From NCBI GenBank assembly GCA_028023455.1, contig JAQFVV010012666.1:1059256-1123255 (forward strand): a stretch of DNA of 64,000 nt, written 5' to 3'. This document shows, piece after piece, positions 42,471 to 53,390 of the stretch; positions within the stretch are counted from its first letter, which is position 1, and every line of letters starts with the position of its first letter. A program made the position numbers and the translations under genes. A model generated the notes under the pieces. It did no database searches and was not told the DNA's origin. It saw only the letters and a program-made list of their open reading frames with translations. Source of the stretch: Epiperipatus broadwayi. Lineage: Eukaryota; Onychophora; Udeonychophora; Euonychophora; Peripatidae.

Positions 42471-45400
42471 TAGCTTTAAAATCCACCAACGAACAACAAA
42501 CAAATATTATGAAATAAATTAAATATTCATCAAACCAATAAATAATTAATAATAATGAAATCAATGAAATGAATTATGAAATTAAAATTATAAATTAAGC
42601 AATAGGTAAATTACGATGTGGATGACTAAATGGATGATGAAAGTAAGTCATAATTAAATAATAAAATGAAATGAGTCTGACAATGAAGAGAAAAGAATGA
42701 AAATGTATCAGAATAATGAATGATTAAGATGATGGTAGAATAAAAGTTAATGGACGATTAAGATGATAATGGAATAAGAGCTAGTGAATGGTGAGTTACT
42801 TAGGATAATGAATTAGAATGAAAGAAGAGTAAAGAAATAAAGAAAGATTAAAATGATAGATGAGAAGAATTGTGATGATGTCCAGAACTCTACATTGATA
42901 TTGAATTAAATGATAATAAGATAACTAAGTACAATAGGGATTCCAAGCTTAACAAAACCAGAATATTTACCATAAAGTTAAAACATGCTATACATTTAAG
43001 ATAAACGAAGTAATTTATACTTTACAGTTTGGATGACTTTCATAAAACAGTGAATGTAACATAACTCATATCCAGGTACAATAAATAACTAAATATAAAA
43101 TTTACCATAAATTCAAATTCCTCATTGCAAATTAATAAATTATTAATCTCTGGGTTCAAACAACTTGAAGATTGTTATAAAAGATATGCTTGGGTCAGTG
43201 AGAAGAATTTTGCCACTACTCAAATATAACACACAAAACAGCTCTTAATACCAAATCAAATTAACAAATAATATTTATTAATTTCTAAGAAACTTTATAA
43301 ACTCCCTAACTATTATATAATTGGACATTCAAGAAATATGAATAACTTTTCAATAGCTAAACACCATAACTTACCAACTTATTTTCTCAATTAATTATAA
43401 ACAATGTGATCAAGATCAGTGAATGACAGATCTGCTGGTCCAAATTAACTGATTAAACCAATATTAAGTGTTTAACTTTTAGTATACCACTTAAAACAAT
43501 ATGCACTTTAGGTTAATAATACTTTGTTCTTAAGTGATGATGTAATCATAAATCACAGAGCTTACCAAATTATTATGGTATACCCATATTTAGTTATTTA
43601 TACCATTTTCATCAATGATAATTTTCATATGATCAGATGATATGTTGATAGCAATAACAATAATAATGTGTGTGAGCTGATTAGCAATAATGCTAAAGAC
43701 AAACAAATATTTTTAACACAAGATTTATTTACATTATTTACAACTTTATTTCAGACCCATTGCATGAAAAAAAAAATCCCTTAAGTAAAATCAGGAATGT
43801 AGATTAATTGATATCCCATTGACTATACACATAGTAAGTAATGACAAATTAATACACTGACATTCATAGTATCACTATTATTATTGTATATGTTTATATT
43901 ATTACTCTATTTTATAGAATAAGATAGTTAAACTTTCTTTAAGCTAATTTAGCATTCAAATTATAACACAAAATACATTTAGGACTTTGGGATATATTCA
44001 TCTTTTTAAATCTAAAGCTTGAAGTTATAATTCAGTGTGTTAAACAGTAGCTATTTGATTTGTCCAAATATGATAAGGGCAATCATCATATGCAGCTCAA
44101 TTAAGAATCTATTATCATGAAAATATTCATTGTATTGATGTGGGGACAGACATCATAAGTCCAATGAACACATGGCACCCAAAACATTGGCTATGTCCAC
44201 AACCAAATCATTTTAATAGTTAACCTATCATACTGATCCATTGGTGAATTACTGTTTGATGAAGATAAATCAACCTTGTCCATGTGCATCCCTTGCTCTT
44301 TCATATAGAAATTTTACAAACACTAGGAAAGTTTGGGTTGGTTTGTTTAAAAAGTGATGAAGATTATACAACACCATAAAGACACTATTACAAATAGTCA
44401 AACACTATAGATAGACAGTTGTCCCTTATTCTAACTGTATCTTATCATTGCCATTTGATTTAGAAATACTAAACTTCACCATACACAGTGGAAAACTAAC
44501 TATATAACATCATGAGGAACCAAACAATAAAGGGAGGCCTACAAAACAACATGATAATTGTACAACAATATGGCCAATTCTAATACATTTCCGTAGGTAT
44601 ATAAGTGTGGATTCATGCTCATCACAGGAAAATAGAATTCAGACCATGGAAAGCATCCTCTCTTGGGATTAACTATGCTAACTAAGCACTAAATATTAAT
44701 CAGCCTTGACAATATCATCATCTCATTTAATAAGCAATGGGGATTCTCCATCAACCCATTTACAATATTAATATTATTCTATTTGATGTCATTATATGTG
44801 GCACATACTTATCAGCTGAAAGCTATCACAAATCCTCATCAATACAATAGCAAGGTAAAATAACACTAATAATAAAAGTGGAATCACAAATATTCCATTT
44901 CACAATGCAGAAACTATTAATATAATAATAAACAAACCACCAAAATATATGTCAAGTAATCATTAATTATTTTAACATAACAATTATACTTTTGTTATAG
45001 TAAGCTCTACACACAAAAACAATGAAGATCAACCTACATTTTATACTTAAAGTGGATGTTCATTCATAGGCAAAATTAAGAAATGAAAAATGCTTATGAT
45101 TTTATATAATAAAACAATTGGGTCATTATGTGTTTTACTTTGACAAATTTGGGTCTGTTTGTTTACTCTTCAATAAAAAAATGAAATCTGTTTTAGAAAT
45201 GTGAGAGGTAAATAGCTCTTTCTCCATGTCTAACCAAATAATATTTAATATTCTGTTTTCGCTTAACTGGGAGAATAACAAAAATAGGTGTAATAAATGT
45301 ATAGACCTTTATATATCTCTTCTTTATCTAAACATATTTTATACTACAATAAATACATTTAAAAAATCCCTGAATAGCACATGACATAAATATCATAACA

Positions 45401-45530
45401 CTAAATATAGCAATAACAAAAAAAAATAAACAAACATTTTTTCCCGTTAGATTTTATCCTATTAGTTCCAAGTTTACTTCATCCTTATAAGCAAAAATAA
45501 CAAGAAAACTGATATCATAAGCAAATAGGC
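42471..45530. repeat. 3.4-kb dispersed repeat, copy 2, right part
   Basis: Starts with the second copy of tagctttaaaat and matches 9898-12980 to the end. No coding frame. The match stops at cctaagtaa, where a 47-bp tandem duplication begins. Confidence 0.88.
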
Positions 45531-45621
45531 CTAAGTAATGCATATATATATAAATGTTTTCACGGTTATATGATGGCCTAAGTAATGCATATATATATAA
45601 ATGTTTTCACGGTTATATGAT
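45528..45621. repeat. Perfect 47-bp tandem duplication
   Basis: ggcctaagtaatgc begins at 45528 and 45575, and the two 47-bp units look identical. The duplication lies exactly at the junction between the dispersed repeat and PLE family c. Confidence 0.93.
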
Positions 45622-45757
45622 GTAGATAAATTATAACTTTTTGGGATATACCGTATATTATTTTCCATTGAGCACCCATATTTCAACGGAATACCAACCA
45701 CCATTTTCATGATTAACTTTTGAAAGAAAACCTGCTAGATCTTAACAAATAACATGA

Positions 45758-46216
45758 CTATGTGCAAGATGAGAAATGAGATTCCAGTTCAGCATTCACA
45801 ATATGAGGCTTATCAAAATGTTTATTTTCCTCAGTATTTTTACCTGTTAATTTTAAGTTAATATTGGATAAAAAGAAAGGTTTCCACATAGCTGGAATAC
45901 GTTGTGCTTCATCAGTTCTATTTAAACCAGTAGGTCTCTTTAATATTTCAATTGACTCTCTCATGGTTCTTAAATCATATCTTTCCAAATTAGCAAGTAT
46001 TTTTGTATTGTCAAAATTAGGTTTGTGACCAGTATCTAAATAATGGGAAGTAAAAACTGATGTGCTAATTTTTTGTTGAAAAGCATTTTTATGTTCTTTA
46101 ATTCTGACATTAATTTGTCTATTAGACTGACCCATGTAGCCTCTTGAGCACTGGAAACATGGAATTTCATAAACTCCTTGGTGTTCCAAAAGTATTCTGT
46201 CTTTAGGTTTATACAA
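45758..46216 (-). pseudogene. Penelope-like GIY-YIG endonuclease end, family c
   Basis: About 150 codons. GVYEIPCFQCSRGYMGQSNRQ... is a GIY-YIG core with VYEI, the CxxC spacing found in PLEs, and GYMGQS for the YIG half. Then come R and EHK (RIKEHKNAF) and ESIEILKRP, which holds the conserved Glu. The frame is open to the C-terminus, but the RT is missing. The start is arbitrary because the native protein continues upstream. Confidence 0.86.
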
Positions 46217-46221
46217 AAAAT

Positions 46222-46462
46222 CACCAATTTTATTAACTTAAAATTAACAGGTAAAATACTGAGGAAAATAAACATTTTGATAAGCCTCATATTGTGAATG
46301 CTGAATTGGAATCTCATTTCTCATCTCACACACAGTCATGTTATTTGTTAAGATCTAATGTTTTTTCTTTCAAAAGTTAATCTTGAAAATGGCGGTTGCT
46401 ATTCCGTCGAAATATCGGTGCTCAATGGAAAATAATACATGTTATATCCCAAAAAGTTATAA
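46222..46462. repeat. Inverted arm of PLE family c
   Basis: The plus strand here equals the reverse complement of 45630-45856 with few changes. It gives a false plus/minus ORF overlap at 46036-46317. Confidence 0.88.
46383..46413 (+). ncRNA. Hammerhead-like motif in PLE family c inverted arm
   Basis: UUGAAAA (46383-46389), extra U, helix GGCGG (46391-46395) with CCGTC (46404-46408), then GAAAUAUC. The partner arm on the minus strand (45681-45710) has AUGAAAA and helix GGUGG/CCGUU, still pairable through G-U wobble. Confidence 0.5.
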
Positions 46463-46508
46463 TATATATATATATATATATATTGATTATTATTGATGTC
46501 ATTATAGT

Positions 46509-46700
46509 GAGTCAATATTCATACACTTTTCCAAAGGCAGCACAATTAAAATAGGTTTATTATGATCTACAAACACATTTTTTAAAAATCAATTTGATTT
46601 ATTTATTGATGTCAGCATAGTGATATAATATTTAAACACTTCCAAGTTCATACAATTAACATAAGTGACTTACATTCTACAAATACATTTTTTTTAAATC

Positions 46701-46705
<5 letters not shown>
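46509..46705. repeat. Paired ~111-bp repeat, locus 2
   Basis: Two tandem units with ccaaaggcagcacaatt and ataatatttaaacacttcca phrases match the pair at 25015-25225. Confidence 0.78.

Positions 46706-46790
<85 letters not shown>
46704..46790. repeat. (AT)n microsatellite
   Basis: AT tract broken once by ttttataat near 46737. Confidence 0.95.
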
Positions 46791-46794
<4 letters not shown>

Positions 46795-46813
46795 TATAAA
46801 AGGCAAATAATTT

Positions 46814-46853
46814 CCAAGATGCTTTTTGTGCTGAACCAGCACTCATCAGTTGG
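46814..46853 (-). ncRNA. Near-canonical hammerhead ribozyme motif
   Basis: Minus strand order: CCAA, CUGAUGA (complement of 46843-46849), helix II GUGCUG/CAGCAC with a 3-nt loop (46828-46842), AAAA where GAAA is expected (46824-46827), AGC, AUC as cleavage triplet (46818-46820), then UUGG pairing with CCAA (46814-46817 with 46850-46853). This is a type I layout with a minimal helix III. One core base (G12 to A) departs from consensus, a change expected from CpG or general C-to-T decay. It lies outside any Penelope coding remnant. Confidence 0.6.
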
Positions 46854-46854
46854 C

Positions 46855-49800
46855 CCAGGTACTTTGTCTCATATATATCTTTATTATATGCAAAGTATTT
46901 ATCTAGAGTAAATTGATACATTTACATTTACCAAAGAAAGTGGCTAACAGGTTTATCTGGGCATAATTGCTGAGATATTTTTGACTTCGTTTAAGGAGAA
47001 GCCATAATACATCACATCACATCACATTAAGCTCCCTAAATCCGGATCATTATAATATATATATATATATATCATATGCAAATTATTTTACAGAATGTAT
47101 GACTGTTATAAAATCGAACAGTATATATACCTATATACTTATTATTCTTTGTTCCGTATTAATTTTTTGATTGTTCATTGAAATTTGATATCAGTTGTTG
47201 ATTTTTTTATTATACATATATTTAAATGATTATTGTGAAAAAAGTTTACATTTTTGATATAAATATTTTTATTATATATCAGTTTGCATTGGATTGTTAT
47301 TACTCTCAAACAGATAAATATGGAAAACTAAATATTCCAAATGTTTTTAATTATGAAGGTGTGTGAGTACAAAATAAAAATGAAAGATTACAACAGTACT
47401 GTAATCTTATCCCTTTCCAATATATATTTAAATTGTTATATTTGTGATATATTGTAAATATTTTTTATGTTCATATTGTTTCACATACAATTAGATAGTG
47501 TTCAAATTTTTTATATATGTTTAATGATGATGTTTTTTAACCTAGATTAATTAACTACAGATTTATGGAGCATTTATTTATGACACTATTTATTAAAGGT
47601 TGAATAAACTTGTTTTAATTATTTTAGCAGCAAACTAAATTTTATTTTTTGAGGTATATTTCCTAGTACAAGTTATGTATTAATTTCAATTCGCGTATTT
47701 CATATAAGCAACACATTTTGTAAAGACATTTTTAAGAATATTATGAAACTATTGATTAAACTAATTTACATATTAAGGACTATGTCTATTTATGTATAGA
47801 ATATGATTTTAGTTTCATTTCATTGGAACAAATGGATATACAATTTTCTTGTGATTGTATTTCATATTTGATGTTTTATTTATTTCACTGTAATTAAGAA
47901 TTAATTAAATACATTAGAAATTATAAATAATAATTGAGAAAACAATATGTTTTATCTAAGTTATATTCTTATCAAATTGTACAAAAAACAATAAAAAATA
48001 AAATTCTATAAACAGCAACAAATGGAAATGGATGTGCAAAAAATATGAAATATATATATATATATATATATATTGTAACGGTTTATGCCATTATATTAAT
48101 TTAAAATTAGAATTTTTTTTTTTAATTCGTAAATAAAAAATAAAAGCTAAAAAATAAAAATAAAAGTTGTTTAACATATATAATATATCGCATATATGCA
48201 AAACTTTAAAAATTATTTCCTTTTTAAAAAAAAAATATTTGAACATACTTTTTATAAAAAAGTAAAAAACCTAAAGATAAAATATTTTTGTAAATGGAAA
48301 TGATGTGTTTATTAATTATTGAAAAGTAAACTAGCCCTTGGGGCTCTTATATAAAAAAGTCAGATGAAATATAGATAAGAGAACTAAAATAAATTAGATG
48401 TCCAATGAAACAGCAATGGAGGCCTGAACTGCAATGAAAATTTGGAACTGGAAACCATTGTTCTGTGAATCCAGACAATCAGTATAAAAGGAAAAAATAT
48501 TGAAATTAAGAACAGTTCTGGCTTGATTTTGTGAGAAGGGCAATAAGATGCACTTGTTGCTCTCTTACTTATTTCAAATGTAATGACTGTAATGCCAAAA
48601 TTGAGCCAGCTAAGGCCACCTTCAGATAGACTTGTATTCAAATAAAGACATCGTGAAAATTGACACCAGAAACTGGGAGCTCTTCTACTGTAAGATATAA
48701 ACGGAAAAATTATACTACAAGTAATTAAGAACTTTAAAGATTTGACAAGCTAATTTTTTTAAAATGAACTTTAATCTGCTTTTCAAATCAATTATTAATG
48801 TTTAATTTTTATACTTTTGAGTTTTCTATAAATCATTTCCATTTTTTATTAATATTTGTTTTATAAATTAATTTAAATGCATTAAATTTAAATTGGGTAT
48901 AGACACTTGCATAGATTCATTAATGTTTAATTATGTCTTTGGTTTTCATATTTGATTAAAATATATAGATATTCAGTAAATAATGATACCTTGTGGTCAC
49001 TATCTAAAATGTATTTATTCGGATGTTTTTTAAGTTATTGATGTCAATGTGGCATCTTATGATGAATGCCATTGGGTTTCTTGTCAATTTCCCTTCACAA
49101 TTCCATCAATGACTTTATATTTTCATCGTTTATGTTGAAATGTTTTTAATCATGTAATCTATGCAGCCGATCTATACACAACATTACAAACTTTTAAAAA
49201 ATTTATCTGTGCAAAATTATATAAATGTTAAAATTAAGTCGGGCATGAATGGCTATATAGATTTGTAAAGTTATATTAATTAATTAAGGGAGGGTTAATC
49301 TTAGGTTATTTGTTTTGTAGTTGGATTGGATCAATGGATTGGATATATCAGTGTAATTAGTAAATGTAGTATGAGGTTTGCTATGTGCAGAATCACCATT
49401 ATGCACCACACAACCTGTTTTGCCTATGGAAGGGGATATTAAGATGGAAATCTCAGTCTTTTTCTATGGAGTTTTTTATTGCTCTTTTCATCAGACAGAT
49501 GTAGTATTCCTGTCTGGACAAGAGTCAATGTCTTCTTTAACCATGCTGCTCAGTTGTACATTTCTGACAGTATGGTATTTGTGCTGTCATATTTCATGCT
49601 CCATTGAATACATCAATTTATCAGATGGATTGACGTCAGTTTGACTACAAACTTTGGCCTAAGGTTAAATAAAGGATATAATATTTTCTTTTCAAATTTA
49701 TACTCGACACTCTTAAAAAATATTATTAAATGCATCTGTAAAGATGGTTTGAAATTTAAAATAATAATTTAAATACAAAAGTTAATATTAAAATCTAATA

Positions 49801-49950
49801 TAATAAATGCTATTCCTCAAATTTTAAATGATTATATATGTGCATTAATAAATATTGTCTGTGCTTTAATTGCTGGCAGTGGCTACTTTTATTTTATTTT
49901 TTAATATTGAAAATATTTATAGAGAATTCATATTTTATAAATATCTGCAT
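46855..49950. other. AT-rich DNA without a recognisable gene
   Basis: Short (AT)n tracts near 47054 and 48053. The open segments at 48384-48641 (minus) and 49378-49644 (plus) have no recognisable domain. Confidence 0.5.
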
Positions 49951-49954
49951 TTTA

Positions 49955-50115
49955 TTGAGCTAGTGATTGGGGCTAGCGGTCTAAATATAAAATAAAGTGG
50001 AATCTTAACTTATGTTTCTGCCTACTATATACATTCTCTAGGTTCAAATAACCTGGTGGTGCCCTGTAGTGCAGATATGGTAAGAGTCATATTCTTCCCC
50101 AACATGGACCATTAT
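49955..50115 (+). repeat. Possible tRNA-derived SINE fragment
   Basis: A box A-like ggggctagcggtct at about 49969-49982 and a box B-like ggttcaaataac near 50041, followed by less AT-rich sequence and (AT)n. A weaker match to its 3' part occurs near 22190-22230. The spacing is longer than in a normal tRNA head, so the call is tentative. Confidence 0.3.
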
Positions 50116-50202
50116 AATATATATATATATATCAAATCAAAACTACCCCAAATCTAAAATTAAACCAGACCAGCATAAAAATAATACTAAAACACAACCT
50201 AA

Positions 50203-50233
50203 GGTTTCACTGCTACAAGCAGACTTCTCAAGT
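50203..50233 (-). ncRNA. Hammerhead-like motif, family d left arm
   Basis: Reverse complement of the right-arm motif: UUGAGAA, helix CTGC/GCAG, GAAACC. Confidence 0.45.
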
Positions 50234-50431
50234 GTAAAGAACTACAAAAAAACCACACATTATATATACTATTAAAAACTACCCACAAATCCATTCACTT
50301 CCCATCCACCCTTAATATTAAAAGAACTCTTAAATAAGTTAATTGCTTCAGAATAATAAATTTTCAATAATAAAGACTCTTTAATTCTTTTTTTGATTTC
50401 ATTTCTCTCAAAGAAGACAAGCTTCACAAAA

Positions 50432-50836
50432 TCAATAGTATGGCCTGTATCTTTTCATGGACATACAAGCAGAACTAAGATATCTATTTTTAACTCTACT
50501 TTTATGAACCTTTATTCTTTCATTTAAACTCAAACTACTCTGACCTATGTAAACCTTCTTACAAAATAAACAAGGAATAAAATATACCACACCAGGAATA
50601 GTCTTTCTATCAAAAACTTCTTTTGTATTATTTAATAAATTATTCAATGTAACACCCCTTTTCCAAGCAATTTTCTTATTTCCAAACAATTTACTATTTC
50701 TACACAAAATTTTATAAGAAGACAATTTAAATGGCAAAGAAATAAAATCATATTTTTCTTTAACCTTTACATCCTTACAAATATTACTATTAAATAAAAT
50801 ACTTTTAACAAATTTATCAGAGTATCCAACACTCAA
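50432..50836 (-). pseudogene. Penelope-like GIY-YIG end, family d, left arm
   Basis: 134 codons starting MSVGYSDKFVKSILFN; the core is GVVYFIPCLFCKKVYIGQSS, then RIKVHKSR. The frame ends early (SSACMSMKRYRPYY) because small deletions relative to the right arm shift the reading. A native start is not present; the reading frame enters from a missing RT. Confidence 0.85.
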
Positions 50837-50876
50837 ATAATCTTTATAAAATTGATTTCAATTTTATAAAGATTAT

Positions 50877-51449
50877 TTGAGTGTTGGATACTCTGATAAA
50901 TTTGTTAAAAGTATTTTATTTAATAGTAATATTTGTAAGGATGTAAAGGTTAAAGAAAAATATGATTTTATTTCTTTGCCATTTAAATTGTCTTCTTATA
51001 GAATTGTGTGTAGAAATAGTAAATTGTTTGGAAATAAGAAAATTGCTTGGAAAAGGGGTGTTACATTGAATAATTTATTAAATAATACAAAAGAAGTTTT
51101 TGATAGAAAGACTATTCCTGGTGTGGTATATGTTATTGCTTGTTTATTTTGTAAGAAGGTTTACATAGGTCAGAGTAGTTTGAGTTTAAATGAAAGAATA
51201 AAGGTTCATAAAAGAAGAGTTAAAAATAGATATCTTAGTTCTGCTTTGTATGTCCATGAAAAAGATACAGGCCATACTATTGATTTTGATGAAGCTAAGG
51301 TTGTCTTCTTTGAGAGAAATGAAATCAAAAAAAGAATTAAAGAGTCTTTATTATTGAAAATTTATTATTCTGAAGCAATTAACTTATTTAAGAGTTCCTT
51401 TAATATTAAGGGTGGATGGGAAGTGAATGGATTTGTGGGTAGTTTTTAA
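50877..51449 (+). pseudogene. Penelope-like GIY-YIG end, family d, right arm (open)
   Basis: 190 codons, unbroken. GVVYVIACLFCKKVYIGQSS forms the GIY-YIG core (VYVI and YIG), then NERIKVHK with the conserved Arg and His, and a Glu in KRIKESLLLKI. In the first Cys motif the left arm has IPC and this arm has IAC. The RT is absent, so it cannot transpose alone. It is the longest intact GIY-YIG reading frame in the window. Confidence 0.88.
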
Positions 51450-51493
51450 TAGTATATATAATGTGTGGTTTTTTTTTTTGTAGTTCTTTACAC

Positions 51494-51522
51494 TTGAGAA
51501 GTCTGCTTGTAGCAGTGAAACC
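51494..51522 (+). ncRNA. Hammerhead-like motif, family d right arm
   Basis: UUGAGAA at 51494-51500, then gt, helix CTGC (51503-51506) with GCAG (51512-51515), t, GAAACC. It lies about 45 nt beyond the GIY-YIG stop codon. Confidence 0.48.
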
Positions 51523-51598
51523 TTAGGTTGTGTTTCAGTATTATTTTTATGCTGGTCTGGTTTAATTTTAGATTTGGGATAGTTTTGCTTTTATATTG

Positions 51599-51672
51599 AC
51601 TAGTTTAGCTTTATGCTTGTAATGTTTATATATATATATATATATAAACATTACAAGCATAAAGCTAAACTA

Positions 51673-51674
<2 letters not shown>
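51599..51674. repeat. Perfect 76-bp palindrome centred on (TA)n
   Basis: Arms actagtttagctttatgctt... (51599-51628) and its reverse complement (51645-51674) are identical over 30 bp, and the TA spacer is self-complementary. It abuts the PLE family d palindrome. Confidence 0.92.
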
Positions 51675-52249
<575 letters not shown>

Positions 52250-52369
52250 AAAGGTCAATGAATAGATAGATAAAAATAATGGGATAGATAGAGAAAGACT
52301 AATAAATAAAATAAAATTTAACAAAATATTTTGCATAAATACCTGTTTTCTCTGGATCATTTGCATCTG

Positions 52370-52370
<1 letters not shown>

Positions 52371-52445
<75 letters not shown>
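52371..52445. repeat. (AT)n microsatellite
   Basis: About 75 bp of uninterrupted AT. Confidence 0.96.
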
Positions 52446-52447
<2 letters not shown>

Positions 52448-53359
52448 TATAGCTGTTATTAAAATATTAAACTTGTACACATATATTTTGGTATTTCAAA
52501 ATTTAAACAAGTCACTATCTTACACTCATGTCATTCTTAGAGTGATAAAGTAATATTTTATCAAACAGAAATTGTGCTTCAAAAAATACCAAAATAGATT
52601 ATCCTATTATTTTTAAAAGTGATGATAATAAATTTTATTTTCTTTTATAATTAAAACAAAAATAAAATATGGTAAAATTATTAAAAAATATTAATAAAGA
52701 TAATGATAATTGCATACTTATGATATTTAGAAAATATAAATAAAATGGTAGGATTTATAGGAAGCATGATAAAAATCCGATATTTATGTTTTCATTACTT
52801 TAGTTTCGTTATTTTATTGTAGTAACTAACCCTAATCCTGACATAATTTGTAAGAGATTGAAAAGTGCGGTTTTTGATATTTATATATATATATTCTAAC
52901 CCAGTATCGAATTAGTCAGAAATTTATATTATTATTAGAAATATCTAGTTAGTTAGTTTATCCGCACTTGTGACACTAATTTTTCTGGTTGTTGTTAAGG
53001 CAACCAAAATAAAAGCAACATATCTATTAATTTTCCAATATGATCTAAAATACTTTTCATATAATACAATTGTACATACAATTCTCTTAAGCTATGCCAC
53101 AATTGTAATAATAACAATAATTGATCACTTATTAATTTAAAGAATAATTATAATAATATTAATCTCAGGGTTCTTTGTTTCATGTAAGGAAATGCTCAGC
53201 GGTATTGTGTTGTCGCATATGACTGGCATTCTGGTCGGCTATAGGAAACATTTATTTTACTTAATTCAATGTGTCTTCATCTCTCATATCTACTGCTATA
53301 TTATTTAAAGAGATGATAATTCTATTCAATAATTACGTATAATTTTGAATAATACAGCC

Positions 53360-53390
<31 letters not shown>

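Larger units (their letters stand above)
45622..46462 (-). mobile_element. Penelope-like element, family c, with inverted copy of its 3' end
   Basis: A 5'-truncated minus-strand PLE carrying only the GIY-YIG end. Its 3' region (about 45630-45856) recurs in inverted orientation at 46222-46462, directly against the truncated 5' side. The arms are about 230 bp with a handful of differences. Such 5'-5' joined truncated copies are known for Penelope elements. Confidence 0.85.
50133..51587. mobile_element. Penelope-like element, family d, as a 1.46-kb palindrome
   Basis: Arms 50133-50855 and 50858-51587 are reverse complements with few differences and a 2-bp spacer (tt). Each arm is a 5'-truncated PLE: the C-terminus with GIY-YIG, then the 3' region. 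The 5' sides meet at the axis and the 3' ends face outward. Confidence 0.92.
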
